Shown piece after piece: positions 13,376 through 24,765 of a stretch of 64,000 bases of DNA (positions are counted from its first letter, which is position 1; each line of letters starts with the position of its first letter). The stretch is from Lophius americanus. Taxonomy: Eukaryota; Chordata; Actinopteri; Lophiiformes; Lophiidae. Below the pieces are notes generated by a model. It was given only the letters and a program-made list of their open reading frames with translations, did no database searches and was not told where the DNA came from. Location: assembly GCA_037951165.1 (NCBI GenBank), contig JBBDHG010000026.1:5349501-5413500 (forward strand). Reading direction: 5' to 3'. The position numbers and the translations under genes were made by a program.

Positions 13376-14083
13376 AGCAGGAAAGTGCTTTGTTGCATAT
13401 TTATTAGTGTATTGTAAAAATCTGAACTGTAGCACGTAAGTGTTTGTCAGTAACTCATCTGTTATTTAATGGATCAGACGCCGCGGGCCCAGTGCTGAGT
13501 TGTACGTCTAAAAAGGCAGTTTTTTCTTACATGGTTGAAATAATGATTGAAAAAGGGTTCCATTATTGATCCAAGTTTGAGCTCATGCTCGGTGCACATC
13601 TTTGGGTTTTTTCATATTAGAGGCTATAAACAACTATTTTAAGTAGTTTTGAACAAAGAGCATACAGATTTTTTTATTTTTTGTTGGTTCAAAAAGAACA
13701 CCCAAAGGAAGACCCAGTGGGTGGCATTTCATTTTATAAATGCACTCAATGCCATGAAAAAAAGCATCCCCACATATAAGAGATTGCAATGCTAATATCA
13801 CACGGGTCTCTGAGGGATTAGAGACCCCTTTCCTTTATGTGAATCAATCAATTATATAAATAGCTGCCAGATAAATTAATAATTCATATAAAAGATATTA
13901 ATCAACAATGAGACTGTGGACGATGAATTTTGCTTTTATTTATCAATTTGATTGTTGTGAATGTTTCCTTATTATTTGCATAACAGGAAATTCTCTGTAT
14001 ATTTTGAGAGATAGGTTTCGCCTTGTTGAAACCAACTGACAGGAAGCCGAAACTCTGCAACATTCCTCTTGATCCTCGGGATC

Positions 14084-14300
14084 AGTGTCTCTCAAACGTT
14101 TTTTCAACAAAGTACTCCTACCGTCATGAAGAAATGTAAAAATGAATAAAGAGAATAAAATGTTATTGAAATACTCTAGTGTTGTCGTAATAGTTGTGAT
14201 GACTTTTTAAAATTGTAAATAGACAATACCAAGAACTATGAAAACTATGAAACTGACAGAATACAATGTCAGTCAGAGTTCAATATAACTCAAATATATT
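14084..14300 (+). repeat. possible dispersed repeat fragment
   Basis: The block 'gatcagtgtctctcaaacg' followed by 'caacaaagtactcctac' resembles the start of fish interspersed repeats of the type 'ggttctcaaac...caagtaccacc'. The following sequence is AT-rich and degraded. No coding frame is present. Confidence 0.3.
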
Positions 14301-15187
14301 AATATTAATACATAATAATACATTATTAAATATGGTGCTGATGATGACACCAATAGCAAATGATTACTATAGTTGTTATTACTATTATAATTATAATAGC
14401 TCTTACTGCCAGTTACTGATCAGACCAACATCCGTACATTGACTGCCCACTGTCTCAGTTTTGTTCTTGATCGTTGTTTTTGTCTTGCTGCTTGTGCATG
14501 TTGATCAATGTTTGTGTGTTTATGTTGTAATTGGCAAACAATAAAAAAATAAAAGAAACTGAGCGGCTACGAGTCTTCCAACAAGCTACCCTTAATTTTG
14601 TATCAATGTATATTTTTCATTTCTTAATGTTTCAAACGCGATACTAAATGTTTTTAATTTAGATATTGACAATAAAGCTCTCTAGAAACTGTTGGGGGAA
14701 AAAAAGAAGAATACATCATTTTATTCCAGTTGTGCTGTTTTAATAGTTCAGATTGGTTTGGGAATCACCGCAGGATTGTGAGAAATTGAAGTGAAAATTT
14801 TCATTTTAATATAAATAACCTGGATAGTAAAAGCAAGTTGGGCTTCTATATTTGCTGGACTTCCTGTTTCAACCTCAGGAGAAGTCGTTTCCTCAGATTA
14901 TTGCTCCGTAATCTGTGTATGTGAGAGTTTCTTTGATGATACCACACAACTACCACATCATTTGACTTTTTTCTCCTCTTTCTAAGGAGCTCATCTAATC
15001 TCAAGTGCTCGAATGTATTTCTGTGAAATATGGCCGCGCCTCTGTGTATGTGTGTACCTCTTATTTTCGCAGTAGCAGTTCATTTTTTCAGTCACATTTG
15101 CAATCTGAGAGCAGCAGGGAGGCTGGAGACTGCAAGCAGGCAGAAGTCAGTTTGGACTTCAGCAATTGGAGGCTCGTGGGAGTGCAC

Positions 15188-15360
15188 TTTGGCACAATTA
15201 ACACCAAAAAGAGGTCCCTGCTTGACAAATTAGCACACAAAATGTCAGCTGCTAGTTTAGCACATCCACAATGAGCTCTTGCAAATTAGCACGTATTTTG
15301 AGGAGGGAGCTGGCACATTATTATGAATAGAGCGAGAGCTTGGCAAATTAGCACATCTGT
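15188..15360 (+). repeat. degenerate ~30-bp tandem array
   Basis: A motif close to cttggcaaattagcacat recurs at about 15189, 15221, 15251, 15278, 15309 and 15339, at intervals of about 27-32 bp. The best-conserved units are cttgacaaattagcaca (15221), cttgcaaattagcacg (15278) and cttggcaaattagcacat (15338). The intervening sequence is less conserved. An 89-codon frame crosses the first half but has no recognisable domain. Confidence 0.55.
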
Positions 15361-16280
15361 TGCAAGCACTTAGAATTAATACAAGTTATATGATCACTGG
15401 TTCCCCACTTGGAGCTGTGTCAGGGGCAAGGGGTGGCACACACTCCTAATTGAAGGCGGTGAGTGTGCTCATTAGACGAGGGTGATGGGATTGAACTGTT
15501 GGCAATGGTTAGCTTATCATCACTCTCTGAAAGCCTCAGCATTAAATTCACACCAAGCACACATTTTCTCCCCGGTCTCAGCTGTTTCTTACCTGACCGG
15601 TTTGTTTTGGCTCATTTTTTACACGCTGTGCGTGATTGTGTGTGTTCACACAGGTGTGTGAGACAACCCGAGGCTTAGCCTCCCGCCGGGGCAGGTGCCA
15701 CTCTGGTGTCGAGGGAGTCTAAGGTGACAGGAGTGATTCTACTCAGCAGAAAAAAGACACTCTTAGTCAGATAACAATAGCTGGTGTGTTCACATGAGCT
15801 GTTGTTTTCATCCTCAGTTTCCATAAAGGTGATTGATTAACTTACTGATTGATCACTGGCTCACTATGTGAGCTCTGTATTACTTATTTCTTTGACTTTT
15901 CCACTTCTTTCATCAGATTGACTAAACTTTTTGTAAGTTTAATATTTTGATTGCTCTTTTATGCCGTCTGAAAATGGATTTTCGATCCCTGTAATGCAAA
16001 ATGTACGTTTCATTTAGCAGACACAATGACTGAAGTGCAGAAAATGGATTATTCCTGCAGATTATGTGTAATAATTCACTCCCTTGGAGTACAGACAGTG
16101 TTGGTGATGGTGGCTGATGACTCGGCAGGGCTGACTGAGTTGGTGAATCTGCAAAGTGTCATTGGTCTGTAACAGCCGCATGAAAGTATAGATGAATGGT
16201 AAGAATCATATTTGAATAGACAACATCAACATGATTAGAAAGAAGATGTGTCTCCATGCTATTGGACAGATCACTATTCT

Positions 16281-16315
16281 AGGCGGCTGTAGCTCAGAAG
16301 GGAAGGTCGGCTGTG
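16281..16315 (+). repeat. SINE head fragment
   Basis: ggcggctgtagctcaga followed by 'aggtcggctgtga' resembles the tRNA-like head (A-box region) of the SINE at 34305. It is only about 35 bp long and truncated. Confidence 0.4.
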
Positions 16316-17966
16316 AGGGAAAATGCTTTCAAAATAAAAACAAATTAAAGGAAAGGATGGAAAAGTATAAGAAGAATCAGACCACAACAATATTATTACA
16401 TTATGACCACTGACAGATGATGTTAGAATAACGCTGATTACCCTGACATCCGTCAGTTGGTAGCAAGTTAACATTTCGTCCTGAAGTTTTTGTGTTTGAA
16501 GCAGGAAAAATGGACAAATGTGAGGATTCCAGTTACTTTGACAAGGGTAAAACTGTGATGGCTGGATGACTGGATCAGAGCTCTCCAGAAATGCCGGTCT
16601 TGTTGGTGTTCCTGGTCTTTAGTGGTTGCTATCTGCTAATAGTGTTCTAAGGAAGGGCAACTGATGAACTGGATGGATAAAGACTCATGAATACACCGGG
16701 GGTGAGAAGATTAGTCCACATTAATTGATCCCACAGAAGGGCTACTGTAGCACATGGTGAGAGGGTGAGAGGGGGAGAGGGGTCGGGACGGCCCAACACT
16801 TTATATACAATAATCAGGATTTTTAAAATCAACCCTGTTGCTAATAAGTTGCATTCCGGACTAGTAATTCACTTTATTACCTTATTTATCTCATTTTATT
16901 TGGCTCACGTCTGACTCCTGAACAACTTTACTAGACTCAAAAAAGATTTCTATAGGTATCTTTTCAGAGGATCTGCTGCATTAACCAAATTTACTGCTTC
17001 CATTATCGGGCTCCTCCAAAGCAGCGGCGCTACCGATGTTATCTCTGAACAATGGCCAAAGGAGACACAGCAGGTCAAATAATACACCGTTCTGTGGAAT
17101 TGGGTATATCACCACTGCAGTGGTATTAAATCAGAGTTTAGCTCTGCCCATGCATGTAGAATTCAATAGAAATGGATGTCAGGCATCAGCAAGCAAAGGG
17201 AATCTTTATGAGGATGGCTTCATTTCCTGTTGAAGATATGGTAGAAGCGGTGAGCATCTTGCACGGTGGATGTATCCCATGTTCAAATTTCTGATGATCT
17301 TAAAGGAGAAAAAAGACCTTTGTGCAGAGTAGGAAGGTCAGTCGACCACAATGGGAGCTTCAGATTAATGACGGGGGGCGGTGACTCTCCGCAGGCCTCA
17401 TGCATCATGTCCCATTCGACACCAAACGTGTCACAGAGCACTTCCACCGGGAATTTCTAGGATATTTACGGAGCTTTTTCTTTTGGCCCATGCTTATTGG
17501 CTCATAGTTCTGATGCTCACCAGCTGAAGATGGAGCGAGGCCTAAACAGGCCAGGGTGGTTGGGCATGGTTGGTTGAGGTCTAGAAGTCTAACTGAGTGT
17601 CTTCATACCTGGTGCACTTGCCCTAGCGACAGGGTTGCTCTCTGGTTGCCATGGCAGCCACCCAACAGCCCACCGCCATCCTGCAGCTGTGCTACTGGTC
17701 ATAAGTCACAGAGACAGGCGGCGTTCACTACTAACACAATGCCCTTCCTCCACCAATCAGCTACTCACCTTTCAAAACTGCAGATGCCTCTCAGCCATAG
17801 CATAGATGTAAGAGTCACCATGGCAACAAATCTGACTCCCATCTCCCAGAATACAAGAGCATCATTGAGTCGAGAGCTAACTATGTTTCCATTCATGGTT
17901 TAATAATTGTTCCTTTGCTGTGAGGACTAAACGATCCACTACAGATTACATAGATTGAAGTCACCG

Positions 17967-18026
17967 ATTATTATTACTATTATTATTATTGTTATTATCA
18001 TTATTATTATTATTATTATTATTACT
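17967..18026. repeat. (ATT)n microsatellite
   Basis: About 60 bp of ATT/TTA repeats with a few interruptions (ACT, GTT, ATC). Confidence 0.9.
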
Positions 18027-18769
18027 ATGTCACAACCAACTAGGGCTTACAAGCTACTAGTCTAGGACTTCGGGGGTTTAGCTTCCTGAGCATATAGTGA
18101 GGAGGTTTGGCAGTCAGGCAAAAGGTAGGAGAGGGATGTGCTTATAGGCAGGCTTCTCTGCTATGACCAGGCAGGATATCGTTCTTACGGCTTGTTTTCC
18201 AGGGTCTTACTCCATCTAGTCGCATCTCTAACAACATCTCGTTTATATGACATTCAAGCATTCAAGCAAAAATATTCAGCACAAACTTCAAGGGTCCATT
18301 TATCTTTACGCCACAAAGACTTCATTCCTCTAGTTCCGTTCTCCTATGTTGGTCTGTTTTTTCCGTCAGCGGGCAAAGTCACCTCTGCTTCACATGTGTC
18401 GTCCGACTCCCTCGTAATCAGACTCAGGCATATCATTTTTAGTTTCACATAAATTAGACTTACAATATAAAGGAAATAAACATCAAAAAGACCGAATTCG
18501 AGTAAAAAAATAAAAAAAATAACTTGCATTCAACAAGAACCAAAGATATTGTTAGTCGGAGAGATGGGGGCTTCCAGTGTGGCTATTCAAACGTTCATTT
18601 CAACATCCAGTGTCCGGTATCCCGTTGTCTGCATGTATCAAGGGAGACAGATTTGCCCTATTCTGTCTCTTTTATTTGTTGATGGGTAGAAAATAAATTT
18701 GCTTCCTAATCTGTTCCACATTTCTTTCAAAATTGTATTTATTTTCACTTATTTATTTTCACTTAATAG

Positions 18770-18980
18770 AAACTCTGTCAGCACTCTGGCGAGATAAGCC
18801 CCTCACCCTAGCCACAGACAGTCGAAGCCTTCGAAAAAGGTTTAAAGACATTTCTCTTCCAGAATTTTTACTAATGTTGAATTTTATCTCTTTTTATTCT
18901 TGTTTTATTTTATGCTCCTTTTTTCAATCTGTAGCACCTTGAGATTTTTAACAAATGAAATGAGTGCGTTATTAATATAA

Positions 18981-19039
<59 letters not shown>
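18770..19039 (+). repeat. L2-like LINE 3' end with (TTA)n tail
   Basis: A short frame contains DSRSLRKRFKDISL, resembling the C-terminal 'SLDSFRSRLKTHLF' region of fish L2-type reverse-transcriptase polyproteins. It is followed by a T-rich stretch, 'agcaccttgagatttttaac', 'gagtgcgttatt' and a long TTA repeat from about 18984. That order (end of ORF2, 'gctttgagat', 'ataaatt', ATT repeat) is typical of L2 3' ends. Confidence 0.55.
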
Positions 19040-19104
19040 GCCTGACAGAAAATCAAATTGCCCGATAGGAGATGGGTGACTTGACAGTTATTACTATAAT
19101 CCTA

Positions 19105-19127
19105 ATTATTATTATTATTAATATTAA

Positions 19128-19181
<54 letters not shown>
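19105..19181. repeat. (ATT)n microsatellite
   Basis: About 77 bp of nearly pure ATT repeats. Translation gives poly-isoleucine frames on both strands that are not genes. Confidence 0.9.
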
Positions 19182-19183
<2 letters not shown>

Positions 19184-19796
19184 TTCCAGGTTTGGGAAAT
19201 GATTTACACCTTTTAAAAATTGGCATTATTAACAAGATTAAACACACCTCCCTCCAAGCCCCGTTGAGCTGCACAAACGTACATCTGTACATATTTAGGG
19301 GGCATATAGCAGGGTTCCACCCCCAGCCCAGTTAAATCACTAATTTCACTGGATGCCAATTGACACTCTCGACTTTTAAAAAATGGTGCTTTGATTTAAC
19401 AAAATAAGCCTTCCAATTATTTGCAAGAACATGACTAGAGTTTTACCCGCATCATGTTTTAATGGAAACAGAAATTGCGCGCTGATTTGCAGAAGTCTTC
19501 AACCCCTTTCAACCTCATTTAATTAGCTGCACAGTGTTACCTTTCAGAGGGCAACTAATTAGTTAGGTTTGTTGTAGTGTTTAATTATTTTTAAGAAAGA
19601 AGAAAAATAAGCAGAAAAAAAACAAGAGCACAGGAGACGCTCATTCTGAATGTCCTCTTTTCTAACAGGATGCATTTAAGTAAAAGCCATCGTACTGATA
19701 ATTGTTTTCTCTTGTACTTATTTGATTATTCGTAAATTGGTTAGTCCAGAAGTAGCAGAAAGCCGTGAAGTTACGTTATTTTAATACTGCAGTGAT

Positions 19797-19990
19797 TTTT
19801 TGGTTGTGGAGCGATGGTCCACTTATCTGAGGGTCGGTTGTTTGATCCCTGGCCCCTGCGATCTACATGTCCAACTGTCTTTGAGCAAGACACTGAATCC
19901 CTGATGGCATGAATGTTAGTTGTTATGCTGATCAGGTGACGCTTTGCATGGGAGCCACTCTCACCACTGTATGATTGGGTGAATGCTGCC
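19797..19990 (+). repeat. tRNA-derived SINE, plus strand
   Basis: The segment contains 'gtccacttatctgagggtcg', 'gtttgatccctggc', 'gatctacatgtccaactgtc', 'ttgagcaagacactgaat' and 'gtatgattgggtgaatg'. These are the same ordered blocks as the SINEs at 34305 and 48255. The gtttgatccc segment is B-box-like. Confidence 0.7.
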
Positions 19991-20024
19991 ACATATTTTA
20001 ATTATTTATTCGGTTCCCTGTTCA

Positions 20025-20170
20025 GATCCTCTTTTGGCTTGGGGGTCTTCCTTTTGTTGCGTTGCGTCCCTCCGACAGTCGAAAGACATGCTGTGGGGTG
20101 AATTGGTGACTTTAAATAGTCCATAGTTGTGTATACACAAGTTAATGGTTTTGTATCTCTGTATTTCGAC
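20025..20170 (+). repeat. fragment of the second SINE family
   Basis: 'ccctccgacagtcgaaagac' followed by 'atgctgtggggtgaattggt', 'gactttaaatagtccatag' and 'ttgtgtatac' matches the common teleost 'cagtccaaagacatgcaggt...ttaattggtgactctaaattg' repeat. The minus-strand copy at 13225-13375 is the same family. Confidence 0.6.
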
Positions 20171-20237
20171 CCTTTGATGAATTGGTAACACATATAATTA
20201 AATTTATATTACAGCATGGTAAAATCTTTTCTATGCA

Positions 20238-20365
20238 AAATTGAGGTTGAGGGTCTTGCTCAAGGACATTCCAACATGTAGACTGCGAGGGCTGGGATCG
20301 GACCACCAACCTCCTGGTCGGGGGACAATTACTCTACCCACGGCGCTTCAGCCAGCCAGGTTAAA
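20238..20365 (-). repeat. tRNA-derived SINE, minus strand
   Basis: The + strand reads 'gggtcttgctcaaggacatt', 'catgtagactgcgagggctg', 'ggatcggaccaccaacctcc', 'ctctacccacggcgcttcag'. This is the reverse complement of the SINE blocks at 19797-19990 (gagcaagac, gtctacatg, ggttcgatccc, tagagta). It is a second copy of the family in the opposite orientation, 250 bp away. Confidence 0.7.
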
Positions 20366-20394
20366 TGGTGATTTTAATATACCCCTGACACTGT

Positions 20395-20646
20395 AGAGAG
20401 ATTTATCGGCAAATGTTTTCGGGCCATAATTTCTAAACTGCAGGTCTGATTGAGACAAAATTTGAGGAGAATGAATCGATAAGATGGAATCCATCTTAAA
20501 AGTGCTTCATCTAACTAGGAGGAGCTTTTTATTGAAAACAAATGTGTTTCAGACATCACTTACCAACCATTGGTCCGATTGAGTCCAAATATGGTTCTTT
20601 TGAATGGACTCGAGGGGATCTATCTTGAATATATTATAGTCTAATA

Positions 20647-20695
<49 letters not shown>

Positions 20696-21066
20696 ATTTC
20701 ATTTATAACACACTTTACATTTGGATCAAATCTCAAAGTGCTACAGGGTAAAAGCAGATAAAAGCATCAATAAATGATAATTATATAAAAATATGACCAA
20801 AAGCGGCAATTTAAATTTAAAGGTTATAGCTTCTGCTAAAAACTAAAGTTTTAAGTCCTTTTTTAAAAAAGTCTAATAAGTCTAATAGTAATAATCATAG
20901 TAGTACTCTAAGAGTTCAGTTTTACTCATCAGGGGAACCTTTTTTTTTTACGAAAAAATAAAGAGGACATTGACTTCACATTTGATTTGAGGAGCTAAAT
21001 CAGGGGAGTGTCTTGTACAATGCAGGGGACTTTTGGGGGATATACCCGATTGCCAAACCAAGGAAC
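20395..21066 (+). repeat. Unnamed dispersed repeat R1, copy B, interrupted
   Basis: R1 blocks run from 'tttcgggccataatttctaa' through 'ccattggtccgattgagtcc', 'gaggggatctatcttgaat', then resume after an insertion at 'agagttcagttttactcatc', 'ttgaggagctaaatcagggg' and 'ttgtacaatgcagggga'. The gap (about 20645-20890) is filled by an inverted LINE tail and an (AAT)n tract. The 3' end is diverged (atacccgattgccaaa). Confidence 0.7.
20645..20890 (-). repeat. L2-like LINE 3' end with (AAT)n, minus strand
   Basis: The + strand begins with about 45 bp of AAT repeat, then 'acatttcatttataacacac', 'tttacatttggatcaaatc' and 'tcaaagtgctacaggg'. Reverse-complemented, this is the 'gcactttgagatttg...aaagtgt..tataaatgaaatgt(att)n' ending of L2-type LINEs. 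It splits R1 copy B, so it inserted later. Confidence 0.55.
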
Positions 21067-21380
21067 TCTGACTGTGTTCTTATTCATAGCTGCAGTGAGT
21101 ATAAAAGCTTGAATATTTCATTATTATTTCATCATAAATGTTGTCTTATTAGGCAAATTACAGAACCTCAGGAAAGCATGCATTATTTATAAATGTGCAA
21201 ATCAGGGGGCAGGATATATTTTCCAAAACACTATAAACATTTTAAATTCCAAGCTTCATTTATGTCAGAAATACCAAGTAGCTTCAATTTGTTTTATTGC
21301 AAAATCAACGGTGAATAAACATTAAAAGGAGTAAAATTTACTTCAAAACACCATCATCTCAATTCCACCCTCAGATTAGA

Positions 21381-21381
21381 G

Positions 21382-21437
<56 letters not shown>

Positions 21438-21461
21438 ACTCTCTCTCTCACACACACACAC
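21381..21461. repeat. (CT)n-(CA)n microsatellite
   Basis: About 65 bp of CT repeat with occasional CACT and TTCT interruptions passes directly into a short (CA)n tract. Confidence 0.9.
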
Positions 21462-22242
21462 ATACACTAACAATTAGACGCTGAGACAGGCAGGCCTGTT
21501 TTCTTATCAGGATGATTATCCAGCTCATTGCTCACTCAGAACTTTCATTTGCACAATAATTCACACCTGATCCAATGACGGCGGCTCTATAATTCACACA
21601 TACCCCTGATTATCCCAGCTGTAACTCACACGCTTCCAATCAGACGGACCTCAGCGCCTAGATGTGGGAGGAGGACGGACAGATGGATGAATACGACGGA
21701 GGATGATGAAAACTAAGGCAATACATATTAACAATGTACACAGAAGCAAAATCCTTAATACCAGGAATAGAGGATCAATTCCATTTTGCTCTCCAGTGTG
21801 CTCAAAGATGTATTTCCTTTTGAGCAGTATGTGCCGTAGAAACGTGCTCATTTTCCTATCAGAGCTCCCGGATGCGCCGTTGGTTTCCTTTAGAGCCTCA
21901 CAGCGATAATTATCTATCAGGTCAGGCCGACATGACTGCATTCGTCCCTAATGGTTATTCTCAGCTATTCGTTCTTTTGAGGATTAATGTGCTATTTTGG
22001 TGAAATGAAATACCTTGAATATCAGGCGGCTCACTGCACATCACAGCAGGAAGATTAACATGTGAATGTCTCGCTATTACCGCGCACTCCATAAGCAGAA
22101 AATACCTATTAAAGTTCTTTATGCCAAACTTTTGAAATCAACCTCAATTATATGCCGGGTGGCAGGGATGTGAAAATTATTGGATCCTGCCGTGTGTATA
22201 TAATAATTATTTTGTCCACGAACCAATAAGGTTCTGTAATAC

Positions 22243-23505
22243 CAAACAGTCTGGTTTGCAAAAGTAATTGCCCCCTTAACTAACTAAAGAATTAAAAAAA
22301 CAAACTCCGTATTTTTCTGGTTCCAGCTGGACTAGACCCAATCAGGTCTGATCACTACCAGCCTGGTAGTGAAGTAGTGGTGAAGTGGACCATCATCCAA
22401 AAGTCCTACAAGAGCACGGTGAAGAATTATTCAGGAAGTCACAAAAGTTCTGAAAAAACATCAAAGGAACTTCTGGCCTCTCTCAAATCAATAAAGGTCA
22501 GAGTTCATCACTTCATTATTCGAAAGACCCTGTGCTCAAAAAGGGTATGAAGTTGAGCATGGTGAGGTGAAAGCCACTGCTGACGCAGAAGAACTTTAAA
22601 GCTCTTCTGAAATGTCAAACACGCTTCAATGACCCTTGGAGCTTTAGGAAAATCGTCTCTGGACTGATGAGGCGAAAGTTGAACTGTTTGAAGGCAGGTC
22701 CCTTTAAATCTGGTGTAAACCAAGCATTACTCTTCAGTTTTCATCGTGCCCGGTTTTCTGCATCTTCCTCTTTCACACCAACCAACTGCATGTCCTCTTT
22801 CACCACATCCAGAAAACTTCCCCTTTGGTCTTCTCTTTTTTCTCCTTCCTGGCAGCTCCATCTCCAGGAAGAGTCCTGGACTCTACCTATGAGGTTCTCG
22901 ATTCTAATCCTTTCAATCCTCGTCACTCCCAAAGAACATCTGAACGTCTTCAACTATTCCACCTCCAGCTCTGCCTCCTCTCATTTGGCCAGTGCCACCG
23001 TCTATAAATCATCCAGCAGAGCTTCTCTCACTTCCGTTTAGTCCTTTCCCTTCACTCTTACTGCTACTGTTCAGTCACAGATAACTCTTGACACTCTTCT
23101 CCAACCCACTCCATCCAAAGAAAGAAAGAAGAAAAAATAACATCAGAGCATCAGTTAAACATGGAGGTGGCAGTAGAGTTCCCTTTCTCCTTCTGGACCA
23201 GAATGACTCCCAATAATTAAGGGAAATGTGAATTTTGCTCTCAAACAAAGAATTCTCGAGGAGAATACCAGGTCATCAGTGAGCTGAAATTCAACAGCAA
23301 CTTGCAGAATGCAACATCCCAAGTTAAAGAATAAATCCACCGCCGACTGGATCAGAAGGAATAAAATAAAGTTTCGGGGCACAGTATGGACCTGAACATC
23401 ATCGAGGTGATGTGCTGGGACCTGAAAAGATCTGCTCATGCTCACAAACCCTTCAATGTGGCTGCACTTAAGCAATTATAGTGCCAAAATTCCAATCTAT
23501 TGCTA
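22243..23505 (+). mobile_element. Tc1-like DNA transposon, plus strand, degraded and split
   Basis: The left end has ggtttgcaaaagtaattgcc, the terminal motif of a common fish Tc1 family. The transposase is recognisable in pieces. Around 22400-22500 is the N-terminal helix-turn-helix region, with frameshifts. At 22650-22695 'LWTDEAKVEL' is the first catalytic Asp block of the DDE/D fold. At 23150 'VKHGGGS' follows. At 23390-23465 'DLNIIEVMCWDLKRSAHAHK' is the region of the last catalytic acidic residue. The frame is broken by stops and indels, so it is inactive. Between about 22738 and 23140 an unrelated LINE fragment is inserted. The right terminal repeat is missing or unrecognisable. Confidence 0.8.
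22738..23140 (-). mobile_element. RTE-type LINE 3' fragment, minus strand, nested in Tc1
   Basis: On the minus strand an open frame at 22741-22953 contains 'GVTRIERIRIENL' and 'FLDVVKEDMQLVGVKEEDAE'. These match the conserved C-terminal tail of a widespread RTE-type retrotransposon protein (family form GVTRMERIRNE ... MDVVKEDMRVVGVREEDAE). The + strand upstream reads like the rest of that tail in reverse (ctcgtcactcccaaagaaca). It interrupts the Tc1-like transposase coding region and so is younger than it. A second copy of the family lies at 34855-35385. Confidence 0.75.
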
Positions 23506-24469
23506 GGGCTGAAAAATATCAATTAGATATTAAGTTGAGGAGTGAAGATATTTCATTGTCACTTTCGTTTTCATGTGAGTTTATCTTGAACACTGGTTGG
23601 TTTTAGGTGAAATTGTATTTAAAGAGCATTAGATTCACAAACGCAGAAGAAATCAGGAGAGGGAAGAGCAGTAGGACTGTTTATACATAGATAATAAGTA
23701 TAATGGAAATGCTGTATAATAGAGTAGGGTAGAAGTCCAACGTATGGCCGGATTGTGATGACAGTGATAAAGCTCGCTCCCCCAAGTTAATGACATTCTC
23801 TTTGCCCTCCTGCACTCCCTTTCTATCACTCCCTGCCACGTTCAAGACTATTTATAGCCATCCTCTCCATTAATGTGCAGCTCTCTCAACTCTCCTTCTA
23901 TGCTCTAAAAATGCTTCACTTCATCTGTCTTTTTCTCGTTGGGTATAACTTTTCCCTCACTCCCTGTAATCGATAAACAGGCTTTCAACTTTTTTTCTCC
24001 CAGTTTGCAGGATTACGTCAAACTGACTCCGTCCTCAGAGAGGCCGAGAGCCGTAGACGGACTAAAGCAACCTGCTCTTGACTACGAGAGTATTTTCAAA
24101 GAGCTGCTCTCCTAACCCACCCTCCCCACCACCCAATCCAATCGCTTTTAAGTCTGACTTCTGTTAAGCTTTCTCACGGTTGGCTCCAGCCTCAGAGGCG
24201 TGCCAGCTGGTTTCAATTTTTTAATGATTTTTTTTGTTGTGGCAAGCAGTTCATCTCTTCAGCGGTTTCAACCCTCCATGATGGAAATGTTCTCTGATAT
24301 GACAAACACTCCACCATATGGCATCATGTACAAGGTGGAACGTAAAAGTAGAAATTCTTTCATTTTTGTCCAGTTTTAAGGCCCGTTATTGTTCGTTGAT
24401 TGATTTAGAAAAATTTCATCCAAGCAAATTTGTTTCATCCTATTTAATCAACTCTTTAATGTTGTGCTC

Positions 24470-24765
24470 AACTGTTTGGTTGAGCACATTTTCAGTCAGT
24501 ATTTCAAAAATGTATGACACTTAACATCTGTTTCTAATATGTCCCAGCGGCAGCATATGCTAAAGAGTAAGGGGCTAAGGATGGAGCCCTGAGGGACACC
24601 AAATATCATAGGGACCATTGAGGAAAATGCATGTTAAAGCATGTGGGGACTTACGAAACATTATTATTCAACTTGATACAACTAAAAAAAAGTTTAATCA
24701 TTGTCAATAATCTAATTAAAGTGGACAATTTTCCATGAAATACAAAATTACATCAAAATAAATTT
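24470..24765 (+). repeat. Unnamed dispersed repeat R2, copy 2
   Basis: This is colinear with 10945-11240 (see that entry). It is recognisable by 'tttggttgagcac', 'catatgctaaagagtaagg', 'ggatggagccctgagggac', 'gtggggacttacgaaac' and 'acttgatacaactaaaa'. Confidence 0.5.

Noticed and set aside
19053..19335. poly-isoleucine open frames on both strands
   Set aside because: Translation of an (ATT)n microsatellite, not a protein.
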